Assembly (NCBI GenBank): GCA_023411555.1
Contig: JAEYOQ010000002.1
Coordinates: forward strand, 115,341 to 179,340
Origin: Bacillota bacterium
GTDB taxonomy: Bacteria > Bacillota > Clostridia > Lachnospirales > Lachnospiraceae
Direction of reading: 5' to 3'
DNA: 64,000 bases
Each line of letters starts with the position of its first letter. The first letter of the stretch is position 1. The position numbers were made by a program, and so were the translations under genes. Below the pieces are notes generated by a model. That model was given only the letters and a program-made list of their open reading frames with translations, was not told where the DNA came from and did not search any database. Shown one piece after another: positions 1-8,757 of this stretch.

Positions 1-58
1 TGTTAACCTAGAACAAGTGCCCACTCCCCGGCACCCTCCTATGTTATTCGTTACCAGC

Positions 59-673
59 TTATTTCTTCAGGAGCGTAATCACAAAATCCTCCAGCTCTTT
101 CATACTATCCTTACCGGATACATACTCCTCTATCTTGGCAGAAGAAAACTCACCAATATGAAAATCGAATTTATCAATGAGAAAAATACTAAGGAATAAA
201 ATGATGGCGCAAACCAACCGGATGATTAAGAAGCGAAAGGCTATAATCTCTTGCATGGCCTCTTCATCATTGCCCATCTCAGTCCCCTCATGAAACAGCC
301 GGTGCATCCTGGGCTTTTTATCCTGCTCAATTTGTGCATTCTGCAATGCACTATCAAGATAATAGCTGTCATAGGCTCTGGCAGTACTCTGCATTGTGCT
401 GAGCTGTCTGAGACAAGACTCTCTTGCCTGCCTGATATATTCGGCTCTTGATACTGGAATTGCGGGATTATGATAATCTAAGGAAATCATCGGATTTGCG
501 ACCTGCGCACTATCCTTATCGGGCAATAACATCTGTGTCCCCTGGTATTGGCTCTTTTTCTGTGACCTATCCTTATCAAAGCTTCGACCAGTAAAGAGCA
601 AATTCTCATCGATATTGTTATTTAAGTTTTTCTCAATCTGCTGTACCATCTTATCCTCAACCTTTTTATCCAT
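59..673 (-). CDS. hypothetical single-pass membrane protein
   Basis: Protein of about 204 residues that I do not recognise. The first ~165 residues are polar and charged, rich in Gln, Asp and Arg, with no catalytic motif I can name. One strong hydrophobic segment (LVCAIILFLSIFLIDKF, roughly residues 155-173) is followed by a short charged tail, so it should be a membrane-anchored protein with a long N-terminal domain on one side. I chose the ATG at 673 because a GAGAGGAGG ribosome binding site lies just before it; an upstream in-frame start at 730 has none. It is the last gene in line after the response regulator on the same strand, with a gap of about 107 bp, so it may be a distal member of the exporter operon or have its own promoter. 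Confidence 0.6.
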   Translation of the reverse strand: MDKKVEDKMVQQIEKNLNNNIDENLLFTGRSFDKDRSQKKSQYQGTQMLLPDKDSAQVANPMISLDYHNPAIPVSRAEYIRQARESCLRQLSTMQSTARAYDSYYLDSALQNAQIEQDKKPRMHRLFHEGTEMGNDEEAMQEIIAFRFLIIRLVCAIILFLSIFLIDKFDFHIGEFSSAKIEEYVSGKDSMKELEDFVITLLKK

Positions 674-780
674 CGGGTACCTCCTCTCAAAATAAACTAT
701 TATAACGAATGGCTTGTTTATCTGATTCATTATATTGTCCTCTGAGAATAGATATGACAGAATAAGGGGAAGTCACGCTA

Positions 781-1404
781 CTAGCTTTTAAGATATTTTA
801 TAGCGATCTGCGTTCTATGTTCCAAACCGGTTTTCTCTAATATGGTACTGATATGATTACGAACCGTACCGTTGGTCAGAAATAGCTTCTCTCCGATTTC
901 CTTATTGGACAATCCCTCTGCAATCAGCTTCACGATTTCCAATTCTCTTGGGGAAAGGAGTAGGTCAAATAAATTACTGTTGGATTGACTCTTTGATACT
1001 CTACCTCGAATAAATTCCATAATATCTGCCTGTAATACCGTTCCACCAGTATGTATCACTCGAATTGCCGACAGAATCCGCTCTGCCGGACTATTCTTCA
1101 GAATATAGCCGTTAATCCCCGCTTGAAGTGCCCGTAGAATGAGATCCGGCTCATCAAAGGTTGTTAACAATAAGGGCACTGATAGCTTCTCGTCCAGAAT
1201 ATGCCCCGCCGCTTCAATGCCATCCATAATCGGCATACGGATATCCAGCATAACCACATCAGGCTTTTGCTCCCTACATAGCTGATAAGCCTCTTCTCCG
1301 TTTGCAGCAGCTCCCAAAAACTCCATGTCCTGCTGTGTTTCAATAATCATTTTCAAGCCTTCCCGAATGATTGCATCATCATCGGCTATTAATACTCTGA
1401 TCAT
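781..1404 (-). CDS. NarL/LuxR-type response regulator
   Basis: A two-component response regulator of 207 residues. The receiver domain (about 1-120) shows the acidic pocket (IADDDA), the phosphoacceptor Asp in VVMLDIRMPIMDG, the switch Thr in LLLTTFD and the conserved Lys in ILKNSP. The C-terminal LuxR/GerE helix-turn-helix (about 142-205) has LSPRELEIVKLIAEGLSNKEI and TVRNHISTILEKTG. It follows the histidine kinase gene after 56 bp on the same strand and is surely its partner. By analogy with LnrK/YfiK of Bacillus subtilis it probably activates the exporter genes upstream of it. That target assignment is inferred from context only. Confidence 0.9.
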   Translation of the reverse strand: MIRVLIADDDAIIREGLKMIIETQQDMEFLGAAANGEEAYQLCREQKPDVVMLDIRMPIMDGIEAAGHILDEKLSVPLLLTTFDEPDLILRALQAGINGYILKNSPAERILSAIRVIHTGGTVLQADIMEFIRGRVSKSQSNSNLFDLLLSPRELEIVKLIAEGLSNKEIGEKLFLTNGTVRNHISTILEKTGLEHRTQIAIKYLKS

Positions 1405-1460
1405 AAATTATCCACCCCGTCTATATCCTTAATCCTATTTTGCATGCTCGACAATAAAAA

Positions 1461-2573
1461 TCAATATGTAAAAATATTCGTAACGGAAAAGCCCTTTTCC
1501 CCTTTATGTACGAAGCATTTTCCCTTGGCTCTGATAGTCCGCTCCTCGATGGCTTCCAGCCCTATGCCCTTCTCAAAGCCCTCTGTAGAGCGACCATTAT
1601 CCTTGTATTCTACCTTAATGACCTTCTTATACACGTCGATGGATAGAATAAACTCCGTTGCATTGGAATGCTTCAATAGATTGGTCAGACACTCCTTGGT
1701 ATTGTCATGGATGCAGGACCATATATCAAGATTAATAGCATCCAGATTACCGGAGGTACATAGCTTCGCGTTCTTATTATAGCTTACCTTGAATTCCTCC
1801 AGTATAGCATTAATATCATTCATACCAATCAGATAACGTTCCACTCTCTCATCACGGAGGGCCATCCGAATCTCATCAACACCTCCCCGCAGATTATCCA
1901 CTGCCTTCTGAACACTTTCTGCTGCTTTCCCCGGATTGTCCTTCATAATCAGTAAGGCAGCCTCCAGCATAATGATACTTCCTGAGATACCATGCCCAAC
2001 CTGATCATGGATACGGGCTGCGATTCGGTTCCGCTCCTCAACGGATGCATTATACTTTAGTGTCTTATGAAGGCTTCTCATATCCATTATTTTCTTATTC
2101 TGCTCTATTATTTGCTCCTGCTGCCTTTCACTTTTCACCGTTAGCTTAGTATGCTTATGGATAATAGACCGGCTAAATAAAAGCATAGTCACTAGTATTG
2201 CGGTAATTAAAGCTGAGGTCATGTTCGGGGGAAAGATAAAGAGAGACAGGAGCAGGACCACCACCATGATATAATAGAACATATCGGTATCCAGCGTTTC
2301 ATCCAGTAATTGTATCAGAAGTACGATAAATAAAGGAAACAGCCTGTCAACTCCCAGAGCAACACAGGCGATGATACTTAGAATAATTGTTACTCTCAGT
2401 AGCTTTGTCTTATAGCGGAAGTGAACAAGTAGCAGTTCTAATACAAAAACGCAGGCAAAGCTAAGAGTCGATATTACATCAGCTGTAACATCGACCTTAG
2501 CAGAATGAAATAATAATACAGATGTGATAACTGCCGCTATTTTTAACAAAAAATAGAGGAAGGGTTTATCCAT
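1461..2573 (-). CDS. sensor histidine kinase, HisKA_3 family
   Basis: A membrane sensor kinase of 370 residues. The first ~140 residues are several hydrophobic segments with short loops and almost no extracellular domain, the layout of DesK/LiaS/LnrJ-type 'intramembrane-sensing' kinases. A coiled-coil-like stretch (VKSERQQEQIIEQNKK) leads to the HisKA_3 dimerisation and phosphoacceptor region ERNRIAARIHDQVGHG, with the phosphorylatable His near residue 190. The C-terminal HATPase domain has the N-box-like CLTNLLKHSNA, YKDNGR and GIGLEAIEER. It starts 12 bp after the second permease gene, so it belongs to the same transcript as the transporter. Detection of a drug or membrane stress through the transporter is likely for this class but not shown by the sequence. 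Confidence 0.9.
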   Translation of the reverse strand: MDKPFLYFLLKIAAVITSVLLFHSAKVDVTADVISTLSFACVFVLELLLVHFRYKTKLLRVTIILSIIACVALGVDRLFPLFIVLLIQLLDETLDTDMFYYIMVVVLLLSLFIFPPNMTSALITAILVTMLLFSRSIIHKHTKLTVKSERQQEQIIEQNKKIMDMRSLHKTLKYNASVEERNRIAARIHDQVGHGISGSIIMLEAALLIMKDNPGKAAESVQKAVDNLRGGVDEIRMALRDERVERYLIGMNDINAILEEFKVSYNKNAKLCTSGNLDAINLDIWSCIHDNTKECLTNLLKHSNATEFILSIDVYKKVIKVEYKDNGRSTEGFEKGIGLEAIEERTIRAKGKCFVHKGEKGFSVTNIFTY

Positions 2574-2585
2574 AATTGTACCCGC

Positions 2586-3731
2586 CTAGTTGTTTTTATA
2601 TTGTTGAGAGAATAGCACCGCCCCAATCAAAAAGGACAATACAGTAAATAAAGAAATAATTATAACATTTGGGTAGATACTCGACAAAGGGTCTGCCTGT
2701 ATGCGGCGAAAGGCATCCATGAACCAATACTGAGGCAATACCTTCGCCATCTTCTGCATGGAATCCGGTGCCATATCCAGAGTAAAATATGCTCCACCCA
2801 AAACATTGCCGATGGTTGAAAAACCGATAACAATCGCTGTAACCGCATTCTTCGACTTGGTTGCCAACGCAATTAAGAGGGAAAAGCCTACGGTGAACAG
2901 GGAAAATAGTATCAGCATGAAAAAAATTGTTCCCAGAGGTATTCCGGTCTTAATATCCGAGTAATAGATAAATAAAACAAATAACCCTACAGTAATAAAT
3001 GATAGGACCATCCCAAAGACACCGGAGCCGACGATATACTGAACCGGCTTAACCGGAGTTACTTGGATACGGTTGAATACTCCTTTCGATTGATCATCTA
3101 CTACCATAAAGCCCAATACAACACTAATCGTAAAGATAAACATCAGAAAGAAACCGGTAGCAAGAATAAATCCACCTTCTCCAAACAACTCCTCTTTATC
3201 CACCTCGGCAGCTGCTGTATGAGTCAGGGCTATTTCTTCTTTATGGTAATCAACCAAAAGCTGTTCAAAGCTCTGCATATTACCTCCGGCACCGGCAACC
3301 AATACCTGGATGCTGTTTATGTAGCTATTAATGTAAGCCTCTACATAGGCAGCATTTTCATAGTCCTCCAAGGAGGTTATGATGATCTCTGGTGCCTTGC
3401 CTTCTAACATATATTCCATAAAAAGTTTCGGTATCTCTATTATAACGGAAATATCCTTATCCAGCAACTCTGTCGTCAAATCATCATAGGTAACATCTTC
3501 AAGCAAATCATAATTCAGCTCTTCTGTCATGTATCTTTTGAAATCCTGCGATAAGCTACTGCTATCATAATCAAGCACTCCCACCTCCAACTTAGATAAT
3601 TCTGTATCCGTTACCGTATTTCCCATCAAAAAGAGGAGCACTGAAAGCATTGCCGCCGCAAACACTGACAGTATAACTGCATAATAATACCGTTTTGTAT
3701 TTACCATTGTTAAGATCAATATATTTTTCAT
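2586..3731 (-). CDS. ABC-2 type exporter permease (second subunit)
   Basis: An ABC-2 membrane protein of about 381 residues. It has one N-terminal transmembrane helix (YYYAVILSVFAAAMLSVLLFL), a ~150-residue extracytoplasmic region and five or so C-terminal helices, the ABC2_membrane_3/YhgE-like topology of drug and lipid exporters. The ATG at 3731 is preferred because AAGGAGGAGG lies just upstream and it overlaps the stop of the preceding permease gene by 4 bp (ATGA), implying translational coupling. A longer reading from 3800 would start inside that gene. It sits in the order ATPase, permease, permease, kinase, regulator, matching the gene content though not the order of the B. subtilis linearmycin-resistance operon lnrJKLMN. 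It would be the LnrN-like subunit. Confidence 0.88.
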   Translation of the reverse strand: MKNILILTMVNTKRYYYAVILSVFAAAMLSVLLFLMGNTVTDTELSKLEVGVLDYDSSSLSQDFKRYMTEELNYDLLEDVTYDDLTTELLDKDISVIIEIPKLFMEYMLEGKAPEIIITSLEDYENAAYVEAYINSYINSIQVLVAGAGGNMQSFEQLLVDYHKEEIALTHTAAAEVDKEELFGEGGFILATGFFLMFIFTISVVLGFMVVDDQSKGVFNRIQVTPVKPVQYIVGSGVFGMVLSFITVGLFVLFIYYSDIKTGIPLGTIFFMLILFSLFTVGFSLLIALATKSKNAVTAIVIGFSTIGNVLGGAYFTLDMAPDSMQKMAKVLPQYWFMDAFRRIQADPLSSIYPNVIIISLFTVLSFLIGAVLFSQQYKNN

Positions 3732-4834
3732 CGTTCCTCCTCCTTGCGGTAGAATAGATATGCTCCCACCGCCAATGCGGCGATTGTTGTCAATACACAT
3801 CCCTGTATAACCTTATTAGCCAGCTCATAGCGACTGAAAATCGCAACATCAAAGGCAGCCTTCTGAAAGATATAATTGGGCAGTATATTACTAATTCCCT
3901 TGATATCAACCTCCTTGGAATAGGTTCCGCCTAAGAACATCATAATCCAAACCACAGGCATAATGACAATAAAGGGTGATAGCTTAGTGAGAAGGCCCAC
4001 AACTGTCCCGATTGATACCATACAAAAGGTAATTACAAAAAAGAATAGAAACAGGTATAGGTTACTCATCAATGTAGCACCATAGCGGGCTTTGAATACA
4101 ACCACACTGATTATCATAATGATCGCTATCTGTAATAGTGACTGTGGTACCATTCCACAGACCTTTTGTAAAAACATAGAGATTCTGTTCTGTGGTACGA
4201 TAATCATACGGTTGATGGTCTTGTTCTCTCGCTCCGATAAGAAAGCATTTGCTCCAACCATTGAACTCATAAAAGCAATCATTACTACCATCGTTACCGC
4301 ATAATAATCGATCATAGACCGCTTAACACCAAGATCCTTCTCAACCGTATAATCGATACTCTCCTGCTTGAAGCCTGCCAGCTTTTCCGGTGCTGCATTA
4401 TAGACCGCAGTAAAGGTCTTATTATTCTGGATAAATGCGTTCATTAATGCCTTTACTGTCCTGTTTTTTACATATTCCGTGCCTTCATATACCTGTATCG
4501 CAAGAGGACTTCCACTGAACCTTACAGCCGCAGTGATCGTATCCTGACCTGCCGCCTGCTTTGACTTCTCAAAATCCTCTGTTTCATGAAAAGTGACGGT
4601 AGCTTCATCACTCACAGACTTCAGAAAGCCTTCGATTGCCGCTACCTGAAAAGGATCCTGTGTATCAATCTGATACTCAATTACTATCTTTCCAATGGCA
4701 TACTCCGCAACATCCATTTCAGACAGCAGATTCCCCAATAAGAATACTAACAGGACCGGAAACAGGACAAAGAAGAATAGAGAGGTTTTTTCTCGGATAA
4801 ACTCCTTCGTCTCTTTTATTACTATATTAAACAT
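3728..4834 (-). CDS. ABC-2 type exporter permease (first subunit)
   Basis: A 368-residue ABC-2 permease and paralogue of the next gene. An N-terminal helix (LFFFVLFPVLLVFLLGNLL) is followed by a large extracytoplasmic domain (about 40-170) and a block of five or six helices from about residue 175 to the end. The stretch SSMVGANAFLSERENKTINRM is typical of the cytoplasmic coupling segment of this family. The start at 4834 has TTAGGAGGG ahead of it. The stop overlaps the next start (ATGA at 3728-3731). With the ATPase gene upstream and one permease downstream it should form a heteromeric exporter. Substrate unknown; a membrane-active antibiotic is the best guess from the LnrLMN resemblance. Confidence 0.88.
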   Translation of the reverse strand: MFNIVIKETKEFIREKTSLFFFVLFPVLLVFLLGNLLSEMDVAEYAIGKIVIEYQIDTQDPFQVAAIEGFLKSVSDEATVTFHETEDFEKSKQAAGQDTITAAVRFSGSPLAIQVYEGTEYVKNRTVKALMNAFIQNNKTFTAVYNAAPEKLAGFKQESIDYTVEKDLGVKRSMIDYYAVTMVVMIAFMSSMVGANAFLSERENKTINRMIIVPQNRISMFLQKVCGMVPQSLLQIAIIMIISVVVFKARYGATLMSNLYLFLFFFVITFCMVSIGTVVGLLTKLSPFIVIMPVVWIMMFLGGTYSKEVDIKGISNILPNYIFQKAAFDVAIFSRYELANKVIQGCVLTTIAALAVGAYLFYRKEEER

Positions 4835-4933
4835 GATATCCCTCCTAATAATAATCCAACATAACCATACTCTTTGAAGTGTGAATAATAATTCACATGA
4901 TCCTAATATACCTACCCTTTCATTTTCACACTA

Positions 4934-5881
4934 TTATCGTAATTCATGTCCGGTTAGGGTTAGGAACATCGTATCCAGATTCGGAACCTCTGTCTTGATA
5001 TTATAGATTGGCATTCCGAGACTAAGAAATTGCTCCAGTATTCTGGTTATGCTGTTCTGCTCGATGGTGACATCAATACGGACGGTATTCTCCTCAACAG
5101 CTGCGGCCTTTACATTTGGCATATTTTTCAGCTTCTTCATCAGATCGCTCTGATTAGTGCTTGCAACCAGCTTAGTTTCAATATATATGGACTGGACATC
5201 TGTAACCAAGGATACCAGTTCCTCCTTCGTTCCGCAGGCGATCATCTGTCCTTTATTAATAATGGCAATTCGATCACAGATTTCTTCCACCTCGTTCATA
5301 TAATGAGAGGTATAGATAATCGTCGCTCCACGGTCCCTTAAGGTACGGATGGAGCCTAAAATATGCTCTCGTGACTGTGCATCCACACCGACGGTTGGCT
5401 CATCCATTACAATCAGCTTGGGTCCATGAGCAATGCCACAGGCGATATTCAATCGACGCTTCATACCTCCTGACATTTGCTTTGGTCTCATACTCATACG
5501 ATCGGATAGACCAACAAACTCCAGGGCTTCCTTGGCTGCATCGTTCAGTCTTTTCCCTCTAAGACCATAGAGTGAGGCAAAGAATTTCACATTTTCCAGT
5601 GAGGATAGGCTCTCATATACCGCAATATCCTGAGGCACCATTCCGATGAGCTGCTTAATCCTCATCTTCTCCTTACGGATGTCATGGCCTTCTATCTCAA
5701 TATCCCCTTTGTTCATATCCGTTAAGGTCGTAAGTATACTTAAGGTCGTCGATTTACCGGCCCCATTTGGTCCTAGTAAGCCAAAGATTTCATTCCTCTC
5801 TACTTCAAAGCTCAGGTTATCAACCGCGGTAAGCTCCCCGTATTTCTTCGTTAGATTTTTTACTGATACACATTGTGACAT
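4934..5881 (-). CDS. ABC transporter ATP-binding protein, drug-export type
   Basis: Nucleotide-binding subunit of about 315 residues. It has Walker A GPNGAGKST, the Q-loop, the signature MSGGMKRRLNIA, Walker B LIVMDEPTVGVDA and a switch His in IIYTSHYMNEVE. A ~90-residue C-terminal extension after the ATPase core (DUF4162-like) is usual for DrrA/YfiL-type drug exporters. The start at 5881 is chosen because TGGAGGATAAGT precedes it; an upstream in-frame ATG at 5926 lacks a site and adds 15 atypical residues. It is the first gene of the minus-strand operon that continues with two permeases and a two-component system, so it should energise export by those two permeases. Confidence 0.92.
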   Translation of the reverse strand: MSQCVSVKNLTKKYGELTAVDNLSFEVERNEIFGLLGPNGAGKSTTLSILTTLTDMNKGDIEIEGHDIRKEKMRIKQLIGMVPQDIAVYESLSSLENVKFFASLYGLRGKRLNDAAKEALEFVGLSDRMSMRPKQMSGGMKRRLNIACGIAHGPKLIVMDEPTVGVDAQSREHILGSIRTLRDRGATIIYTSHYMNEVEEICDRIAIINKGQMIACGTKEELVSLVTDVQSIYIETKLVASTNQSDLMKKLKNMPNVKAAAVEENTVRIDVTIEQNSITRILEQFLSLGMPIYNIKTEVPNLDTMFLTLTGHELR

Positions 5882-6054
5882 ACTTATCCTCCATTCAGCT
5901 GCAACCTGCCAAATTGGGCGCAGCATTTATTTCATCCACTTCTTATAACCAAAGCCTTATCATACTGCCCTCGGAGCAGCTAAAAGCTCTTTGTTTATAT
6001 AAAGCATACGCGATTCTAGCTTTTATTGGAAGTGACTCCGGTTACAATCCTCCT

Positions 6055-6068
6055 ATGACAATTGTCAT
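6055..6068. promoter_or_regulatory. 14-bp perfect palindrome, possible operator
   Basis: ATGACAATTGTCAT is a perfect dyad in the divergent region, about 175 bp upstream of the ABC operon start and 190 bp upstream of tyrS. It could be the binding site of the operon's LuxR-type response regulator, but nothing but its symmetry and place supports this. Confidence 0.35.
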
Positions 6069-6160
6069 GTCTTTCTAATTACAAAATGAATATCCCCCTA
6101 CAACTTTCTATATAAGAAGCTCCTGCGTATCTGACATACTCTAACCTATACTTTCTCCTG

Positions 6161-6189
6161 TTGAAAAATAAAAGGTAATCATTTATAAT
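6161..6189 (+). promoter_or_regulatory. sigma-A type promoter of tyrS
   Basis: TTGAAA at 6161-6166 and TATAAT at 6184-6189 with a 17-bp spacer, 70 bp before the tyrS start. Nearly consensus for the vegetative sigma factor. Confidence 0.65.
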
Positions 6190-6258
6190 GTCTTTAGTAA
6201 ATCGCTGATAAGCAAAGCTTGATTCATTACTGCTTGAATGCAATAAGGAGGAAAACAG

Positions 6259-7491
6259 ATGTCTACTAATGTTTATGACATATTACAGGAACGTGGTTTT
6301 ATCGAACAATGCACCCATGAGGCTGAGGTTCGAGAATTATTAGGAAAGGAATCCGTAACCTTTTATATAGGCTTCGATGCAACAGCGGACAGCTTAACTG
6401 CAGGGCATTTTTTAACCGTTATGGCAATGATGCATATGCAGCGTGCTGGTCATAAACCGATTGCCCTTTTAGGCGGTGGCACAACTATGATCGGTGATCC
6501 TACTGGCAAGTCCGATATGAGAACCCTGATGACAGTTGAAACCATCCAGCATAATGCCGACTGCTTCCAAAAGCAGCTCTCCAAATTTATTAATTTCGAT
6601 AATGGCAGTGCTATTATTGCAAATAATGCGGATTGGTTACTGGATTTGAATTATGTAGAGTTTTTAAGAGAGATCGGTATTCATTTCTCAGTCAATAAGA
6701 TGCTGACTGCGGATTGCTATAAGCAGCGTATGGAGAAGGGACTTACTTTCTTCGAGTTTAACTATATGTTGATGCAGTCCTATGACTTCTGGAAACTGAA
6801 TAAATTATACGGATGTAATCTTCAGCTTGGTGGAAATGATCAATGGTCCAATATCCTTGGTGGTGTTGACTTAATTCGTCGTAAGGAGCAAAAGCCTGCC
6901 TTTGGCTTAACCTTTAAGCTATTGACCACCAGCGAGGGTATCAAGATGGGTAAGACCATGAAGGGAGCCGTATGGTTGGATCCTAACAAGACATCTCCTT
7001 ATGAATTCTATCAGTACTGGAGAAATATTGAGGATGTTAAGGTAGAGGAATGCTTAGGTCTACTAACCTTCCTTCCGATGGATGAGGTAAGAAGACTCGG
7101 TGCATTAAAGGATGCTGAAATTAATCATGCCAAGGAAGTCCTTGCCTTCGAGATCACCAAGATTGTTCATGGTGAAGAAGAAGCTTCAAAGGCACAGGAA
7201 GCTGCAAGAGCTTTATTCGGCGGTGGTATGAAATCAGAGGATATTCCTACTACCACATATCCGGCTGCAAGATTTGCAGAGGGTATTGATCTGATTACTA
7301 TGATGTGTGATGCAAAGCTCGCCACCTCCCGATCAGATGCAAGACGTAATATCGAACAGGGCGGCGTGACTGTCAATGATGTTAAGGTTACCGACTTTGC
7401 AGCTGTATTTACGAATAATGATTTTGATGGAGATGGTGCATTACTCGTTCGTAAGGGTAAAAAGGCCTTCCATCGTTTCATGGCCGAATAA
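6259..7491 (+). CDS. tyrS: tyrosyl-tRNA synthetase
   Basis: Charges tRNA-Tyr with tyrosine in the cytoplasm. At 410 residues it has normal length for the bacterial class Ic enzyme. Visible signatures are [16 protein letters not shown] (HIGH-type motif, about 36-51), [25 protein letters not shown] and the KMSKS-type loop SEGIKMGKT (about 231-239). A C-terminal S4 RNA-binding domain (about 345-405) contains [18 protein letters not shown]. The start has AAGGAGG nine bases upstream. It has its own sigma-A type promoter and no T-box leader that I can see, unlike thrS in this window, so its control differs from the usual Firmicute pattern. It stands apart from the next gene by 88 bp. Confidence 0.97.
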   Translation: MSTNVYDILQERGFIEQCTHEAEVRELLGKESVTFYIGFDATADSLTAGHFLTVMAMMHMQRAGHKPIALLGGGTTMIGDPTGKSDMRTLMTVETIQHNADCFQKQLSKFINFDNGSAIIANNADWLLDLNYVEFLREIGIHFSVNKMLTADCYKQRMEKGLTFFEFNYMLMQSYDFWKLNKLYGCNLQLGGNDQWSNILGGVDLIRRKEQKPAFGLTFKLLTTSEGIKMGKTMKGAVWLDPNKTSPYEFYQYWRNIEDVKVEECLGLLTFLPMDEVRRLGALKDAEINHAKEVLAFEITKIVHGEEEASKAQEAARALFGGGMKSEDIPTTTYPAARFAEGIDLITMMCDAKLATSRSDARRNIEQGGVTVNDVKVTDFAAVFTNNDFDGDGALLVRKGKKAFHRFMAE

Positions 7492-7579
7492 ATAGGCACA
7501 ACTAATTCAACTGGTAGGCATTAGTAAAATAGGTTTGGAATAAAAGCACTTCAATAGAATAAAGAATGGAGTTGAAATT

Positions 7580-8527
7580 ATGCCTTGGTGTCCAAATTGT
7601 AATGCAGAGTATCAGGATGGCTATACAGAATGTTCCGACTGTGGTGTAGCACTGGTAGATAGCTTAGAGGAAGAAATTGAACTGGTTCCCTTCTTTCAAG
7701 CAGAGAATAAAAAGATAGCTGAAAAGCTCGTTAGCTACTTTAAATACTCGAATCTTCCCTCTGAGATGTCTTATAGTGAGGAGAATGAAGTTTATCTAGT
7801 CAGCATTCCACCCAGAATGGAGAAAGAGGCTAGAAAGCTGTATCAGGCCTTCTATTTTGTGGAACGGGAAAATATAGCGAATGGAATCTATAAGGATAAT
7901 ATGGCTAATTCATCGGAAGACGAAGCGGACACCGATGATGAGGCGATCGCTTCTGCTCTCTCGCAGGATTCTATGGTTGAAGAAGGGGAGGACGAGCTCG
8001 CCCTCCGTCACTCTGATCCAGGGGAGATGGAAGCATATATTGAGTCTGAGGAAGAAGCGGAAGACGAGGACGCTGAGAAAGGCGCTTATGTCTTTAAGGC
8101 AGACCGATATAAGGATCTGGCCGGCACAGTATGGATCTTCCTTATCTTTGGTGTTATAGGCCTAGTTTTTGTTATCCTCAATATGGCCGGTATCTTAACT
8201 GTCCTCAACGGTTGGCTGCCCAATACGGTCATGGGAGTTTTGTTTCTCTCCTTTCTCTATGTTGCTTTCAGTACAAAGCAAAGAGCTCAGAAAATCCGTA
8301 ATGAAGTCGCAGCTGAGAACAAGTTGACCGAAGAAATTAATGCATGGCTAAGTGAACATGTCACAAAGGATTACTTAGCTTCCATTTATAATGATAGCTT
8401 GTCCGAGGAATTGAATTACATCAAGATGACCGATGCCATTAAAAAGCAGTTAATCGATCATTTCGGGAAGCAGAACCTCTCCTACCTGGATCGTCTGGTG
8501 GAGGAATACTACAATAATAATTTCTAG
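7580..8527 (+). CDS. zinc-ribbon membrane protein with DUF2007-like domain
   Basis: A 315-residue protein of unknown function. It begins with a zinc-ribbon, CPNC at 4-7 and CSDC at 18-21. A ~60-residue segment (ELVPFFQAENKKIAEKL..., about 37-95) looks like the DUF2007 putative signal-transducing fold. A very acidic low-complexity linker (about 108-165) is followed by two hydrophobic helices (about 178-200 and 208-226) and a charged C-terminal helical tail. The zinc ribbon and acidic linker should be cytoplasmic. It ends at a strong terminator (8540-8582). It lies between tyrS and birA on the same strand but probably is a separate unit. Role unknown. Confidence 0.75.
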   Translation: MPWCPNCNAEYQDGYTECSDCGVALVDSLEEEIELVPFFQAENKKIAEKLVSYFKYSNLPSEMSYSEENEVYLVSIPPRMEKEARKLYQAFYFVERENIANGIYKDNMANSSEDEADTDDEAIASALSQDSMVEEGEDELALRHSDPGEMEAYIESEEEAEDEDAEKGAYVFKADRYKDLAGTVWIFLIFGVIGLVFVILNMAGILTVLNGWLPNTVMGVLFLSFLYVAFSTKQRAQKIRNEVAAENKLTEEINAWLSEHVTKDYLASIYNDSLSEELNYIKMTDAIKKQLIDHFGKQNLSYLDRLVEEYYNNNF

Positions 8528-8539
8528 TGATAAACTTAC

Positions 8540-8582
8540 AGAGAATCAGAGAATGATCATCATTCACTGGTTCTCTTTTTTA
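8540..8582 (+). terminator. rho-independent terminator
   Basis: A hairpin with arms AGAGAATCAGAGAATG and CATTCACTGGTTCTCT around a short loop, followed directly by a T tract. It closes the zinc-ribbon gene. Confidence 0.85.
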
Positions 8583-8617
8583 TAGCTGTCAATTGTCAAC
8601 TCTTACATCCATCCTAG

Positions 8618-8645
8618 TTGACAATATTCTTTTCTATGGTATACT
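8618..8645 (+). promoter_or_regulatory. sigma-A type promoter of birA
   Basis: TTGACA at 8618-8623 and TATACT at 8640-8645, spacer 16 bp. The transcript would begin just before the interleaved inverted repeats at 8656-8697. Confidence 0.7.
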
Positions 8646-8655
8646 AATCCTAAAT

Positions 8656-8697
8656 GTTGCCATATCACCGCGAATTTGATTGGCAACACAAATTCGC
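8656..8697 (+). promoter_or_regulatory. interleaved inverted repeats in the birA leader
   Basis: Two perfect inverted repeats overlap in the order A1-B1-A2-B2. A is GTTGCCA (8656-8662) with TGGCAAC (8681-8687). B is GCGAATTTG (8670-8678) with CAAATTCGC (8689-8697). As RNA the two helices exclude each other or would need a pseudoknot whose last loop is only one base, so alternative folding is more likely. As DNA, B with its 10-bp spacer could be a repressor site just after the promoter, possibly for the BirA repressor itself. It does not match the known TTGTWAAC-type BirA operator. Confidence 0.5.
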
Positions 8698-8757
8698 CGA
8701 ATGTAAAATTTATGATTTTTCATTCTAAACTCATCATATATGATAAGGATAATTCAA

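Larger units (their letters stand above)
5882..6258. other. divergent intergenic region between ABC operon and tyrS
   Basis: A 377-bp gene-free spacer between two divergent transcripts. It holds a perfect 14-bp palindrome at 6055-6068 and a good plus-strand promoter for tyrS at 6161-6189. I do not see a T-box (no AGGGTGGNACCGCG-like sequence) before tyrS. No credible small gene was found. Confidence 0.6.

Noticed and set aside
8656..8697. Classical H-type pseudoknot in the birA leader
   Set aside because: The last loop would be one base spanning a 7-bp stem, which is sterically unlikely; alternative folds or a DNA operator are better readings.
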